DNA of 21,276 nt, from the NCBI GenBank assembly GCA_018066165.1, contig JAGHRX010000020.1:1-21276 (forward strand). Reading direction: 5' to 3'. Source of the stretch: UBA1723 sp018066165. Its GTDB lineage: Bacteria; Bacteroidota; Bacteroidia; Bacteroidales; Paludibacteraceae. This document shows, in pieces, positions 15,774 to 21,276 of the stretch. The position numbers and the translations under genes are program-made. The notes under the pieces were generated by a model. The model was not told where the DNA came from, searched no databases, and was given only the letters and a program-made list of their open reading frames with translations. The number at the start of each line of letters is the position of its first letter. The stretch's first letter is position 1.

Positions 15774-16244
15774 TTAAGCAATGTGGCCTAAACGATAAGA
15801 GGCTGTTAAGTAGCTATTGTTTTCATAATATGTGGAACTACGGTAATTGTCAATCTTACGCGCTATCCATGATGAAAAAACCTCGATCAAAATCTGAATG
15901 ACGTTTGCTGACTCATTCTCTTCAGAGAGCGTAGATATCAAACGCTCATACACTTTGCCTATATCAAAGTGAGTTGGTATGCGAACCTCTGTTAGTCCAC
16001 TGATATTATCGTAGTTGCCCCTTGAAATATGTTTCTCTGTGATAAGTTCATCCGACACTTTGTCGATATTTTCACAATGATATACATCGGCAAGGTTATA
16101 CAGCTTAGTCAAAGTGTCTTCTCCTAATGCGTTCACAATCACACCTCTATCATTCTTAGTTTTGCGAGCTATGTACTCAACAAGTGAACAGACGAAGAAA
16201 AGGTCGTTATGATGTTGCTCTTTTGTCTTAATCTCAATCTTCAT
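15774..16244 (-). CDS. unknown protein paired with DUF3990 gene
   Basis: A 156-residue cytosolic protein without signal peptide or membrane segment. I do not recognise a named domain with confidence; its N-terminal half (LFFVCSLVEYIARKTKNDR, KLYNLADVYHCENI) looks like proteins I associate with genes next to DUF3990. The gene overlaps the end of the DUF3990 gene by 11 bases, so the two are translationally coupled and made together in a fixed ratio. In a toxin-antitoxin reading it would be the partner or antitoxin, but the order toxin-first is less usual and no direct evidence exists. The tail SYLTASYRLGHIA carries no known motif. Confidence 0.65.
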   Translation of the reverse strand: MKIEIKTKEQHHNDLFFVCSLVEYIARKTKNDRGVIVNALGEDTLTKLYNLADVYHCENIDKVSDELITEKHISRGNYDNISGLTEVRIPTHFDIGKVYERLISTLSEENESANVIQILIEVFSSWIARKIDNYRSSTYYENNSYLTASYRLGHIA

Positions 16245-16704
16245 AACTGCAATTTTTTGATGAGTGAAATTTTATACACTTAAGGGACTCTTCCGTGCAG
16301 AAACAAATCTGATGAGTAGGCTTTTTGAATTTAGCTAATGCCCAGAAAGCTTCGCGAGAGATGACTCCATTTAGAAAATCTGCCACATAGTTGTATATCT
16401 GGTCATCTGCCATTGCTCCTATCACAATATCATAGTCGTGGCGTTTGCCATTTCTGCAATCTGCAATGAAGTCGAGCCATTCGTCTGTCATATCTGGAAA
16501 ATGTAGAATACGCATATTCTCATTAGGAGTGTATTCATACAGAGATAATATTGGCGTTTCGTATTTGTTTGCCCATCGAATGGCTTGATGTTCAAATATG
16601 GTACAATAGAATCCTTCGCCAAAGTCCTTTGTATATTGTCCTTTGATGATTTGCGGATCTGTTACAGCTATGTAACTGCCGTGATATATGATTTCTTTTC
16701 CCAT
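16234..16704 (-). CDS. DUF3990 protein, putative ADP-ribosyltransferase fold
   Basis: A 156-residue cytosolic protein with the DUF3990 pattern: IYHGSYIAV at the start (His8), KDFGEGFYCT (Tyr33), HQAIRWA, DEWLDFIADCRNG, YDIVIGAMADD and KPTHQICFCTEESL near the end (Gln132). As I recall the family belongs to the ADP-ribosyltransferase clan; His8, Tyr33 and Gln132 are then candidates for the H-Y-E type active positions, with glutamine at the third place. Such domains often occur in toxin-antitoxin or interbacterial toxin genes. It is the first gene of an overlapping pair. A function has not been shown and the active-site assignment is inference. Confidence 0.75.
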   Translation of the reverse strand: MGKEIIYHGSYIAVTDPQIIKGQYTKDFGEGFYCTIFEHQAIRWANKYETPILSLYEYTPNENMRILHFPDMTDEWLDFIADCRNGKRHDYDIVIGAMADDQIYNYVADFLNGVISREAFWALAKFKKPTHQICFCTEESLKCIKFHSSKNCSYED

Positions 16705-16822
16705 AAGAATAGTCGTTCTTAGAATGCAGTTTGTTCTGCAATTTTAACATTATTCTTTGAAATAAAAGAACGAATTCGGGAGAATGTTGGTATGAATCTC
16801 AATTTTAAATGATGCGAGCCAG

Positions 16823-16881
16823 CCTTTCACAACAATTTAATATCGTTGTCATAAATCTGTAATAATGAGAGACGACCTTTG
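16823..16881 (+). promoter_or_regulatory. Pho-box-like array and -7 box before the poly-Asp peptide gene
   Basis: Four phased 11-base units: CCTTTCACAAC (16823), AATTTAATATC (16834), GTTGTCATAAA (16845) and TCTGTAATAAT (16856-16866). Seven bases later comes GACCTTTG (16874-16881), one mismatch from TAnnTTTG. Bases 16846-16863 also match the E. coli Pho-box pattern (CTGTCATAAATCTGTCAC) at all but about three positions. The arrangement is identical in spacing to the two arrays at 18810-18931. The first two units are weaker than the last two. Confidence 0.65.
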
Positions 16882-16882
16882 C

Positions 16883-16910
16883 AGCGTGAGAGAAAACATA
16901 GCCTCACGTT
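16883..16910 (+). other. leader hairpin before the small gene
   Basis: AGCGTGAG (16883-16890) pairs with CTCACGTT (16903-16910), 8 bp with one wobble and a 12-base loop, at the expected transcript start and 6 bases before the ATG. It could protect the 5' end or limit translation. Confidence 0.4.
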
Positions 16911-16916
16911 GATTTT

Positions 16917-17060
16917 ATGAAAATGATATTCTTTTCTCCTATTATTGATCTTGAAGCTGAACTCGTCGACGCGGATATAGTCGAAATGCCTAAATCCGAC
17001 GGCACCAAATCATATATTGACGATTGGGAAGACGACGATGATGATGACGACGATGACTGA
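16917..17060 (+). CDS. 47-residue peptide with a nine-aspartate tail
   Basis: A short frame starting MKMIFFSPIIDLEAELVDAD and ending in W-E followed by nine aspartates. The middle part (IVEMPKSDGTKSYIDDWE) is polar and acidic, the first ten residues are mildly hydrophobic; there is no signal peptide or lipobox. Net charge is strongly negative. I know no family for it. Support for it being real: an array like those of the phosphate genes plus a -7-like box upstream at the expected distance, a full frame with amino-acid-like composition, and no overlap with another gene. It converges with the phosphate cotransporter gene, ending 32 bases from its stop. No terminator was recognised. It may also be a small RNA gene with a chance frame. 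Confidence 0.5.
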   Translation: MKMIFFSPIIDLEAELVDADIVEMPKSDGTKSYIDDWEDDDDDDDDD

Positions 17061-17061
17061 T

Positions 17062-17087
17062 GTCAACGTCAGCGTCAACGTTAACGT
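17062..17087 (+). repeat. short hexanucleotide repeat
   Basis: GTCAAC GTCAGC GTCAAC GTTAAC GT between two convergent genes, including the palindrome ACGTTAACGT. No hairpin with a T-run; role unknown. Confidence 0.6.
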
Positions 17088-17092
17088 ATGAA

Positions 17093-18778
17093 TCACACTC
17101 TCGTCTGTCTTGCCTTGCTCTGCACTACATTAAGTACGTAGTCGCCAAGCTTCTCAAGTCCGTTGACAAAGTCGATGAAGAAGGCTCCAAGTTGGTAGTC
17201 GTACTGACCTGCGGCGATATTCTCAAGGTTTTTATTGCGGAGCTGAGTGCGTAGTGCATTGATCTCATCCTCAATCTTATAACTGCGGGAGATATCGTGT
17301 CCTTCACCTTCTGGCTGCTGAAGTGTCTCAGTCATCAGAGATAGAGCGTTTGAAACAAGTTGCTCCATGTTGTGGATCTGCTCAAGTTGGGCTGAGGTGA
17401 AATGCTCCTTGCAATTCTCTCGTTTACGGCTTAATGTACGGGCAAGTGAGAAACAGCAGTCTCCTATACTCTCCAAATCATCCACCTCACGGAGCATTCT
17501 CTGCACCTGTCTCTTGGCGTCGTCGGAAAGTCTACCTTCACTCACCTGCTGCAGGTAGTGTGCGATCTCATACTCCATATTATCTGTGATTCCCTCGTAT
17601 TTCTCCACTTTCTTGAAGATCTCCTGGAAATCGCCGTCGTTAGTGATTCCATGCATTGAGAGAACGTAGTTGAAGGATTTCTGACAACGCTCTGCGAAGA
17701 ATACGATCTCTTTACGTGCCTGTAGTATCGACAACTCTGCAGTAGATAAAAATCCTCCTGAGATAAATTTCAAACGTGGCTCGTCCTGCTCTTCCTTGGC
17801 TGGCAATACTCGGCAGACGAAATTCTCAATCTGATGTACGAATCCGATTAGCAACAGTGTGTTGAAGATATTGAAGGCTGTATGGAACATTGATAGCTTG
17901 AACAATCCGTTGTCGCCGGCATGCATCACATCCTCCACAAACCAGCTAACTGCGTTGCAGAAAGGATAGAATATCAACAGCACAACAACCACTCCGAAGA
18001 CGTTGAAGAACATGTGTGCCAATGCCGCTCTACGTGCCTGTGTGCCTGCTGTCATTGATGCCATTAGGGCTGTGATGGTTGTTCCGATATTCTGTCCCAT
18101 CGCAAGTGCCGCTGCCTGTTCAAGTCCAAAACCTGGAATATTCATATCGAATAGCATCAATGTGATTGCCATTGTGGCTGCCGACGCCTGTACGAGCATC
18201 GTGACCAAGGCTCCGACTAAGACGAAAAGTAGGATAGTGAGGAATCCTCCGTCGGCAACTTTAGAAAGCATGAGCGCTACCATCTCTCCTATGTTCAAGT
18301 CGGTAGCGGCTTTCTGTAGGAAACTCAATCCCATAAATAGGAATGCGAAACCGAAGATGAATTCACCTATTGATTTGCGTTTGCTCTGTTTGCTGAACAT
18401 CAATGGGATTCCAAAGGCGATGAGTGGCAAGGCAAGTGACGCGATGTTCACTTTGAAACCAATCGCTGAGATAATCCATGCTGTGACGGTTGTTCCGACG
18501 TTGGCTCCCATGATGACTCCAATCGCCTGGGCAAGATTCATCAATCCGGCGTTGACAAATGACACAACCATCACGGTTGTTGCCGACGACGACTGTATTA
18601 ATGCTGTTACTACTATACCCGTCAACACTCCATACAGACGATGCTTGGTCATTGCCGCAAGAATGTTTCGGAGTCTGTCTCCGGCAAACTTTTCAAGACC
18701 TTCGCTCATGGTTTTCATTCCGAATAGGAATAGTCCGAGCGAACCTAAAAGGGAAAGAATATTTCCGATTGTACCCAT
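17093..18778 (-). CDS. sodium/phosphate cotransporter with C-terminal PhoU domain
   Basis: A 561-residue inner-membrane protein of the PNaS (NptA/YjbB) family, importing or exporting phosphate with sodium. Two inverted Na/Pi cotransporter repeats are visible: the first has QSSSATT (62-68) and GANVGTT (91-97), the second QASAATM (197-203) and GQNIGTT (229-234). About eight to nine membrane segments lie before residue 325. The cytosolic C-terminal half (about 345-555) is a helical PhoU-like domain (REVDDLESIGD, VNGLEKLGDYVLNVV), which usually regulates transport or binds metal. An 11-base repeat array and a matching TAGATTTG box precede it, so phosphate control is likely. It is divergent from a PhoU-like gene. 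Confidence 0.93.
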   Translation of the reverse strand: MGTIGNILSLLGSLGLFLFGMKTMSEGLEKFAGDRLRNILAAMTKHRLYGVLTGIVVTALIQSSSATTVMVVSFVNAGLMNLAQAIGVIMGANVGTTVTAWIISAIGFKVNIASLALPLIAFGIPLMFSKQSKRKSIGEFIFGFAFLFMGLSFLQKAATDLNIGEMVALMLSKVADGGFLTILLFVLVGALVTMLVQASAATMAITLMLFDMNIPGFGLEQAAALAMGQNIGTTITALMASMTAGTQARRAALAHMFFNVFGVVVVLLIFYPFCNAVSWFVEDVMHAGDNGLFKLSMFHTAFNIFNTLLLIGFVHQIENFVCRVLPAKEEQDEPRLKFISGGFLSTAELSILQARKEIVFFAERCQKSFNYVLSMHGITNDGDFQEIFKKVEKYEGITDNMEYEIAHYLQQVSEGRLSDDAKRQVQRMLREVDDLESIGDCCFSLARTLSRKRENCKEHFTSAQLEQIHNMEQLVSNALSLMTETLQQPEGEGHDISRSYKIEDEINALRTQLRNKNLENIAAGQYDYQLGAFFIDFVNGLEKLGDYVLNVVQSKARQTRV

Positions 18779-18809
18779 TGTACTCGAATTATGTGTTTGA
18801 AATTTGTTG

Positions 18810-18868
18810 CAAATCTATTTCAAAGATGTTTCAAACTTGTTACAATTCACAGAATATATTGTTACAAC
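18810..18868 (-). promoter_or_regulatory. Pho-box-like array and -7 box of the phosphate cotransporter
   Basis: Read on the minus strand: GTTGTAACAAT (18868-18858), ATATTCTGTGA (18857-18847, degenerate), ATTGTAACAAG (18846-18836), TTTGAAACATC (18835-18825), then 7 bases, then TAGATTTG (18817-18810), a full TAnnTTTG match. The 11-base pattern also continues into the promoter (TTTGAAATAGA, TTTGCAACAAA). Transcription would start near 18803, about 25 bases before the ATG. Confidence 0.75.
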
Positions 18869-18872
18869 TCTT

Positions 18873-18931
18873 ATTGTAATGATAATGAAACAAGTTCGTA
18901 AAGTTTTTGTAACAACCAAAACGAATCTTTG
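18873..18931 (+). promoter_or_regulatory. Pho-box-like array and -7 box of the PhoU-like gene
   Basis: Four plus-strand 11-base units: ATTGTAATGAT (18873), AATGAAACAAG (18884), TTCGTAAAGTT (18895), TTTGTAACAAC (18906-18916); G at position 4 and AA at positions 6-7 are shared by all. After exactly 7 bases comes AATCTTTG (18924-18931), one mismatch from TAnnTTTG. The ATG at 18953 is 22 bases further on. Confidence 0.72.
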
Positions 18932-18952
18932 CCGAAAATTTAAGTAAAGATT

Positions 18953-19523
18953 ATGGTTAAACTTACGAAACACAAATATCAACGAGAAATATCAGCCGCT
19001 CAAACGATCTTCAGGATTGATCGAGGATGAGCGTCATGCATTGAAACGTCAGCGCAAACAGGAGATTATCTCTATGCAGCGTCTTGACACTGTGACTGTG
19101 ATCAGCAGAAACACATGGTATTTCCTTGGTATCAACTCGTGTCAGCAGATGCTTTATAGCTTGAAACGAATCAATGAGCCTCTACGTGAACATATAGGCA
19201 ATAGTTTCCAGCCTCTTCCATCCCAGTATCACAACCATTTCTTGGAGATGCGTAATAATGTGGTCTCTCTTTATCAGAGAGCGTTGAATATGCTTTCGAC
19301 GGGGGATTTCACCAATGCGGAGCAACTTCGTAAGGAGGGAGAGACTCTTCAGCTTAGTATAGCAGAGGATCGTAAGCAAGCATTGGATTCTATCCATAGC
19401 GGAACAAAGAATCTTAACACTTTATTCCTTAGAATCCATATTATGCAGGAGAGTCAGGAACTTATCGGTTGCCTTCGTCACATGATCCGAGGCATGAATA
19501 AGTTTGCTGGAGGAGAAGGTTGA
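18953..19523 (+). pseudogene. PhoU-like helical protein gene with a probable frameshift
   Basis: The long open part (18948-19523) has no ATG before 19074, only a TTG at 19017. The natural start, placed just behind a phosphate-type promoter, is ATG 18953 in another frame (MVKLTKHKYQREISAAQTIF), which stops at 19028-19030. Skipping one base near 19010-19016 would join it to GLIEDERHALKRQRKQEII and give about 189 residues. The protein is all helical and cytosolic (NTWYFLGINSCQQMLYSLKR, ESQELIGCLRHMIRGMNKF). It resembles, from memory, the soluble PhoU-like region found with Bacteroidetes phosphate transporters. A sequencing error is an alternative to true decay. If the frame is intact in reality, the product would be a phosphate-regulated PhoU-like protein. 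Confidence 0.6.
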
Positions 19524-19530
19524 GATTAAA

Positions 19531-19592
19531 AGATGAATTATAAATGCGGAATGCTGAATTTTGAATTTAGCATTCCGCATTTTGCATTTAAT
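19531..19592. repeat. AAATGCGGAATGC hairpin repeat between convergent genes
   Basis: AAATGCGGAATGCT (19542-19555) is perfectly complementary to 19569-19582, with a 13-base loop. The second half (19556-19588) matches 3023-3055 at 29 of 33 bases. It may serve as a terminator for one or both neighbouring genes, though no long T-run follows. Confidence 0.7.
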
Positions 19593-19627
19593 GACTATAG
19601 CTTTTCAATCTCCTCTATAGAATTCTT

Positions 19628-20407
19628 CTATTTGAACTGCGTTTTTCGCTTCTCCTTCAGGTCTTCCCAATCCTTTAATCTCTCTTCTAAAAGATAAGGG
19701 ACATAGCTTTCTTCAAATATACAGATCATTGAGTCCACCTTATCTTGTTTTCCTTCCTTCATTAAAGTGTCTATCGTCACTTTCAACATTTCTAATCCTT
19801 CTGATATGTAGTAGGGAAGTGATGATCCTCTGTATTGAAGACCTAAACTAAGTTCACAAAATAAAAGGCCATCCCCCGCCTTTCTGGCAACATCCATCTC
19901 ATCCTCTATTTCATTGTTCGGAAATTCGTCTTCGTGTGCTACATGCTCGAATTCTGTTTGGTTATAATGGAAGAAGTCGTGGATAATGGTAGCGTTGTAT
20001 TCACATAAGGTTTCAATAGTATCGTTATAGAATGAAACAGTAGGATTATGACAATGGTATAATGCTTTAATGTCTTCATCGTATTCTGTTTCCTGTCCTA
20101 TCACAAATAAACCATCCTCCGTCTCAAACAGGATATAACAAGTGGAATATTCTTCAGTATCTATTCCAAAATATGCTTTTTTTGTTTTTGGAAGTAGGTA
20201 ATCTTCTGGGAAATCATAAAGTGTGGAAATAGAAATATTTTCCTTTTCTAAATCCTTGTTTGTTAAATATCTGACAGAATCTGCAGATTCCATTTCAACT
20301 GTTTCTTCTGAAGGCGAATCGACGCCAGTGTCAACAGAAGACTGTTTTCCACAAGCGATTAGCCCTAAAGAAAGTGATACAAATAGAAAGTGAACTATAG
20401 CTTTCAT
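19628..20407 (-). CDS. lipoprotein of unknown function
   Basis: A 259-residue predicted lipoprotein: the signal MKAIVHFLFVSLSLGLIAC has lipid Cys19 followed by G-K-Q-S. Residues 20-45 are a polar, acidic linker; the rest is a mixed, acidic domain with aromatic residues (YFGIDTEEYSTCYILFETEDG, FFHYNQTEFEHV). I recognise no domain. The C-terminal part is helical and charged (KDWEDLKEKRKTQFK). The lysine after the cysteine-glycine and the lack of an acidic patch directly after the cysteine do not favour a surface export signal, so a periplasmic-facing position is possible. It starts 31 bases downstream of the alcohol dehydrogenase remnant; no clear promoter was found. Confidence 0.8.
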   Translation of the reverse strand: MKAIVHFLFVSLSLGLIACGKQSSVDTGVDSPSEETVEMESADSVRYLTNKDLEKENISISTLYDFPEDYLLPKTKKAYFGIDTEEYSTCYILFETEDGLFVIGQETEYDEDIKALYHCHNPTVSFYNDTIETLCEYNATIIHDFFHYNQTEFEHVAHEDEFPNNEIEDEMDVARKAGDGLLFCELSLGLQYRGSSLPYYISEGLEMLKVTIDTLMKEGKQDKVDSMICIFEESYVPYLLEERLKDWEDLKEKRKTQFK

Positions 20408-20438
20408 GGTTATATATCAGTTTATTTTCACAATCGTT

Positions 20439-20563
20439 TTATTCGTTGTATATCCCCACCTTTATCACTCCTTTTTCCTTGTTCTCAAAGATTCTGTATG
20501 CTTCTTCTTATAAAGGAGGAAACGATGGGTGATGAGTGGAATGTGCAGTTTGCCTCCAAATTT
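20439..20563 (-). pseudogene. remnant of the C-terminus of a zinc-dependent alcohol dehydrogenase
   Basis: Two adjoining minus-strand frames read like the end of a medium-chain zinc alcohol dehydrogenase. The first (from about 20563) gives KFGGKLHIPLITHRF; the second (20507 to the TAA at 20439-20441) gives EEAYRIFENKEKGVIKVGI followed by YNE and stop. In intact enzymes these segments are continuous (PLITHRF, then a short link, then EEAYxIF..GVIKV). A frameshift near 20508 separates them, and everything upstream is replaced by a terminator hairpin. This is therefore a decayed 3' fragment, not a working gene. Confidence 0.68.
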
Positions 20564-20612
20564 ATATAAAAAAAACGAAAGACTGATAGTGTCACTGTCA
20601 GTCTTTCGTTTT
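20564..20612 (-). terminator. intrinsic terminator of the right-hand lipoprotein gene
   Basis: A perfect 15-bp stem (20572-20586 with 20598-20612, core CGAAAGACTGA/TCAGTCTTTCG) and, on the minus strand, a run of eight T. It lies 27 bases beyond the stop of the lipoprotein gene. Confidence 0.92.
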
Positions 20613-20638
20613 ATTGTACAATTGTGATTATTCAGCTT

Positions 20639-21268
20639 TTACCAATTTGTGTAGTCCATTGAGAACTGGAAAATATAGTACTCATCAAGAAAACGAGCTG
20701 GTAGTTCGCTTACTTTTGTAAAAGTGACGTCAGGAGTGTTATAGTTCTCATCCTCAAAATACTGGCTTTTTGGATTTACTACCATTCCATTCTCTGTTAT
20801 ACTTTTAATAACATAACCGTATGAGTTCGTTAGATACGATGGCGAAAAAACGATCTTGTTGTTTTCTACGTTTGTGCCACCCAATTTAAGAGAAAGCCAA
20901 TGGTCTTCTCCCATGTATTCTGTGTTGTAGCGTATGATATGTGTTATGTCGTTCGAAATCTCAACATATTCCTCTTGCCCAGTGGATAGTTTCGCATGCC
21001 AAATGCCCTGCACATCATCAAGTTTAAACTGATTGCTTGTCTCTGGTTCTTTTCCTTCTTCTGTTGGGTCATTAGATTCATCACCTGGTACGTTTGGCAC
21101 TTTGTTCGTGGTGTCTGCTGGAACTTTGTTTGTGGTATCCTTTACTTCCGGAACAACGTTGTTATTGTTGTCATCGTCGTCGTCGTCATCACCGCATGAA
21201 GCAAGTGTGATTGATGAAACCGTAAAAGCAGAATGAATGAAATATCCTAAAACTTTCTTTATTTTCAT
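20639..21268 (-). CDS. probable surface lipoprotein of unknown function
   Basis: A 209-residue lipoprotein with lipid Cys25 in LASC, directly followed by G and seven aspartates, then four asparagines. An acidic run just after the cysteine fits the lipoprotein export signal that sends Bacteroidetes lipoproteins to the cell surface. A flexible linker (about 38-78) holds a repeat (DTTNKVP twice) and many Pro, Glu and Thr. The folded part (about 80-209) starts with VQGIWHAKLSTGQEEYVEIS and alternates short strands, reminiscent of small beta-barrel (lipocalin-like) domains in Bacteroidetes lipoproteins; this is a guess. The start ATG is 8 bases from the window edge, so its promoter is outside. A strong terminator follows. 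Confidence 0.82.
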   Translation of the reverse strand: MKIKKVLGYFIHSAFTVSSITLASCGDDDDDDDNNNNVVPEVKDTTNKVPADTTNKVPNVPGDESNDPTEEGKEPETSNQFKLDDVQGIWHAKLSTGQEEYVEISNDITHIIRYNTEYMGEDHWLSLKLGGTNVENNKIVFSPSYLTNSYGYVIKSITENGMVVNPKSQYFEDENYNTPDVTFTKVSELPARFLDEYYIFQFSMDYTNW

Positions 21269-21276
21269 ATATATGG

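Noticed and set aside
18003..18800. A 265-codon plus-strand frame opposite the phosphate cotransporter
   Set aside because: It is the mirror of conserved membrane repeats with QSSSATT motifs and has no independent features.
20525..20569. A 14-residue frame behind a textbook AAGGAGG site
   Set aside because: The DNA is explained on the other strand as alcohol dehydrogenase remnant, and Bacteroidetes rarely rely on such sites.

Overview
The gene set, the promoter style and the lack of Shine-Dalgarno sites point to a Bacteroidales bacterium, most likely a gut or rumen Prevotella-like organism. Supporting signs are -7 boxes of the TAnnTTTG type, a DUF4296 lipoprotein directly behind lspA, a type IX-style sorting tail on a secreted enzyme, and lipoproteins with acidic residues after the lipid cysteine. 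I saw no rRNA, tRNA, CRISPR array or complete insertion sequence.

Layout. 1-3000: end of a possible membrane protein, a patatin-like phospholipase, a beta-carbonic anhydrase with a damaged small gene behind it, and a D-2-hydroxyacid dehydrogenase. 3000-9790: a xylan-degradation block of three secreted proteins: a GH30 xylanase with CBM6, a fused CE1 esterase / GH43 arabinofuranosidase with two CBM6-like domains, and a separate alpha/beta hydrolase. The first two sit 17 bases apart; the third has its own promoter between two terminators. 9800-12620: three plus-strand genes: a RhuM-type protein fused to a phospholipase-D-like domain, a DUF2974 lipase-like protein and a small PH-domain protein. 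12630-15660: a minus-strand group with lspA, DUF4296 and a PhoB/PhoR-like two-component pair. 15770-16700: an overlapping gene pair led by a DUF3990 protein, possibly an ADP-ribosyltransferase toxin module.

16800-19520 is the most interesting part. A sodium/phosphate cotransporter with a PhoU tail, a divergent PhoU-like gene (apparently frameshifted), and a 47-residue peptide ending in nine aspartates each have the same promoter layout. Four 11-base direct-repeat units (consensus roughly nTTGTAACAAn) are followed by exactly 7 bases and then a TAnnTTTG-like -7 box. This looks like a Bacteroidetes version of the Pho box and links the three genes into one probable phosphate-starvation regulon, perhaps served by the nearby two-component pair.

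19600-21276 holds two minus-strand lipoproteins with a decayed zinc alcohol dehydrogenase end between them. Several intergenic gaps carry a shared AT-rich repeat built on AAATGCATAATGC-like units; two copies form long hairpins.
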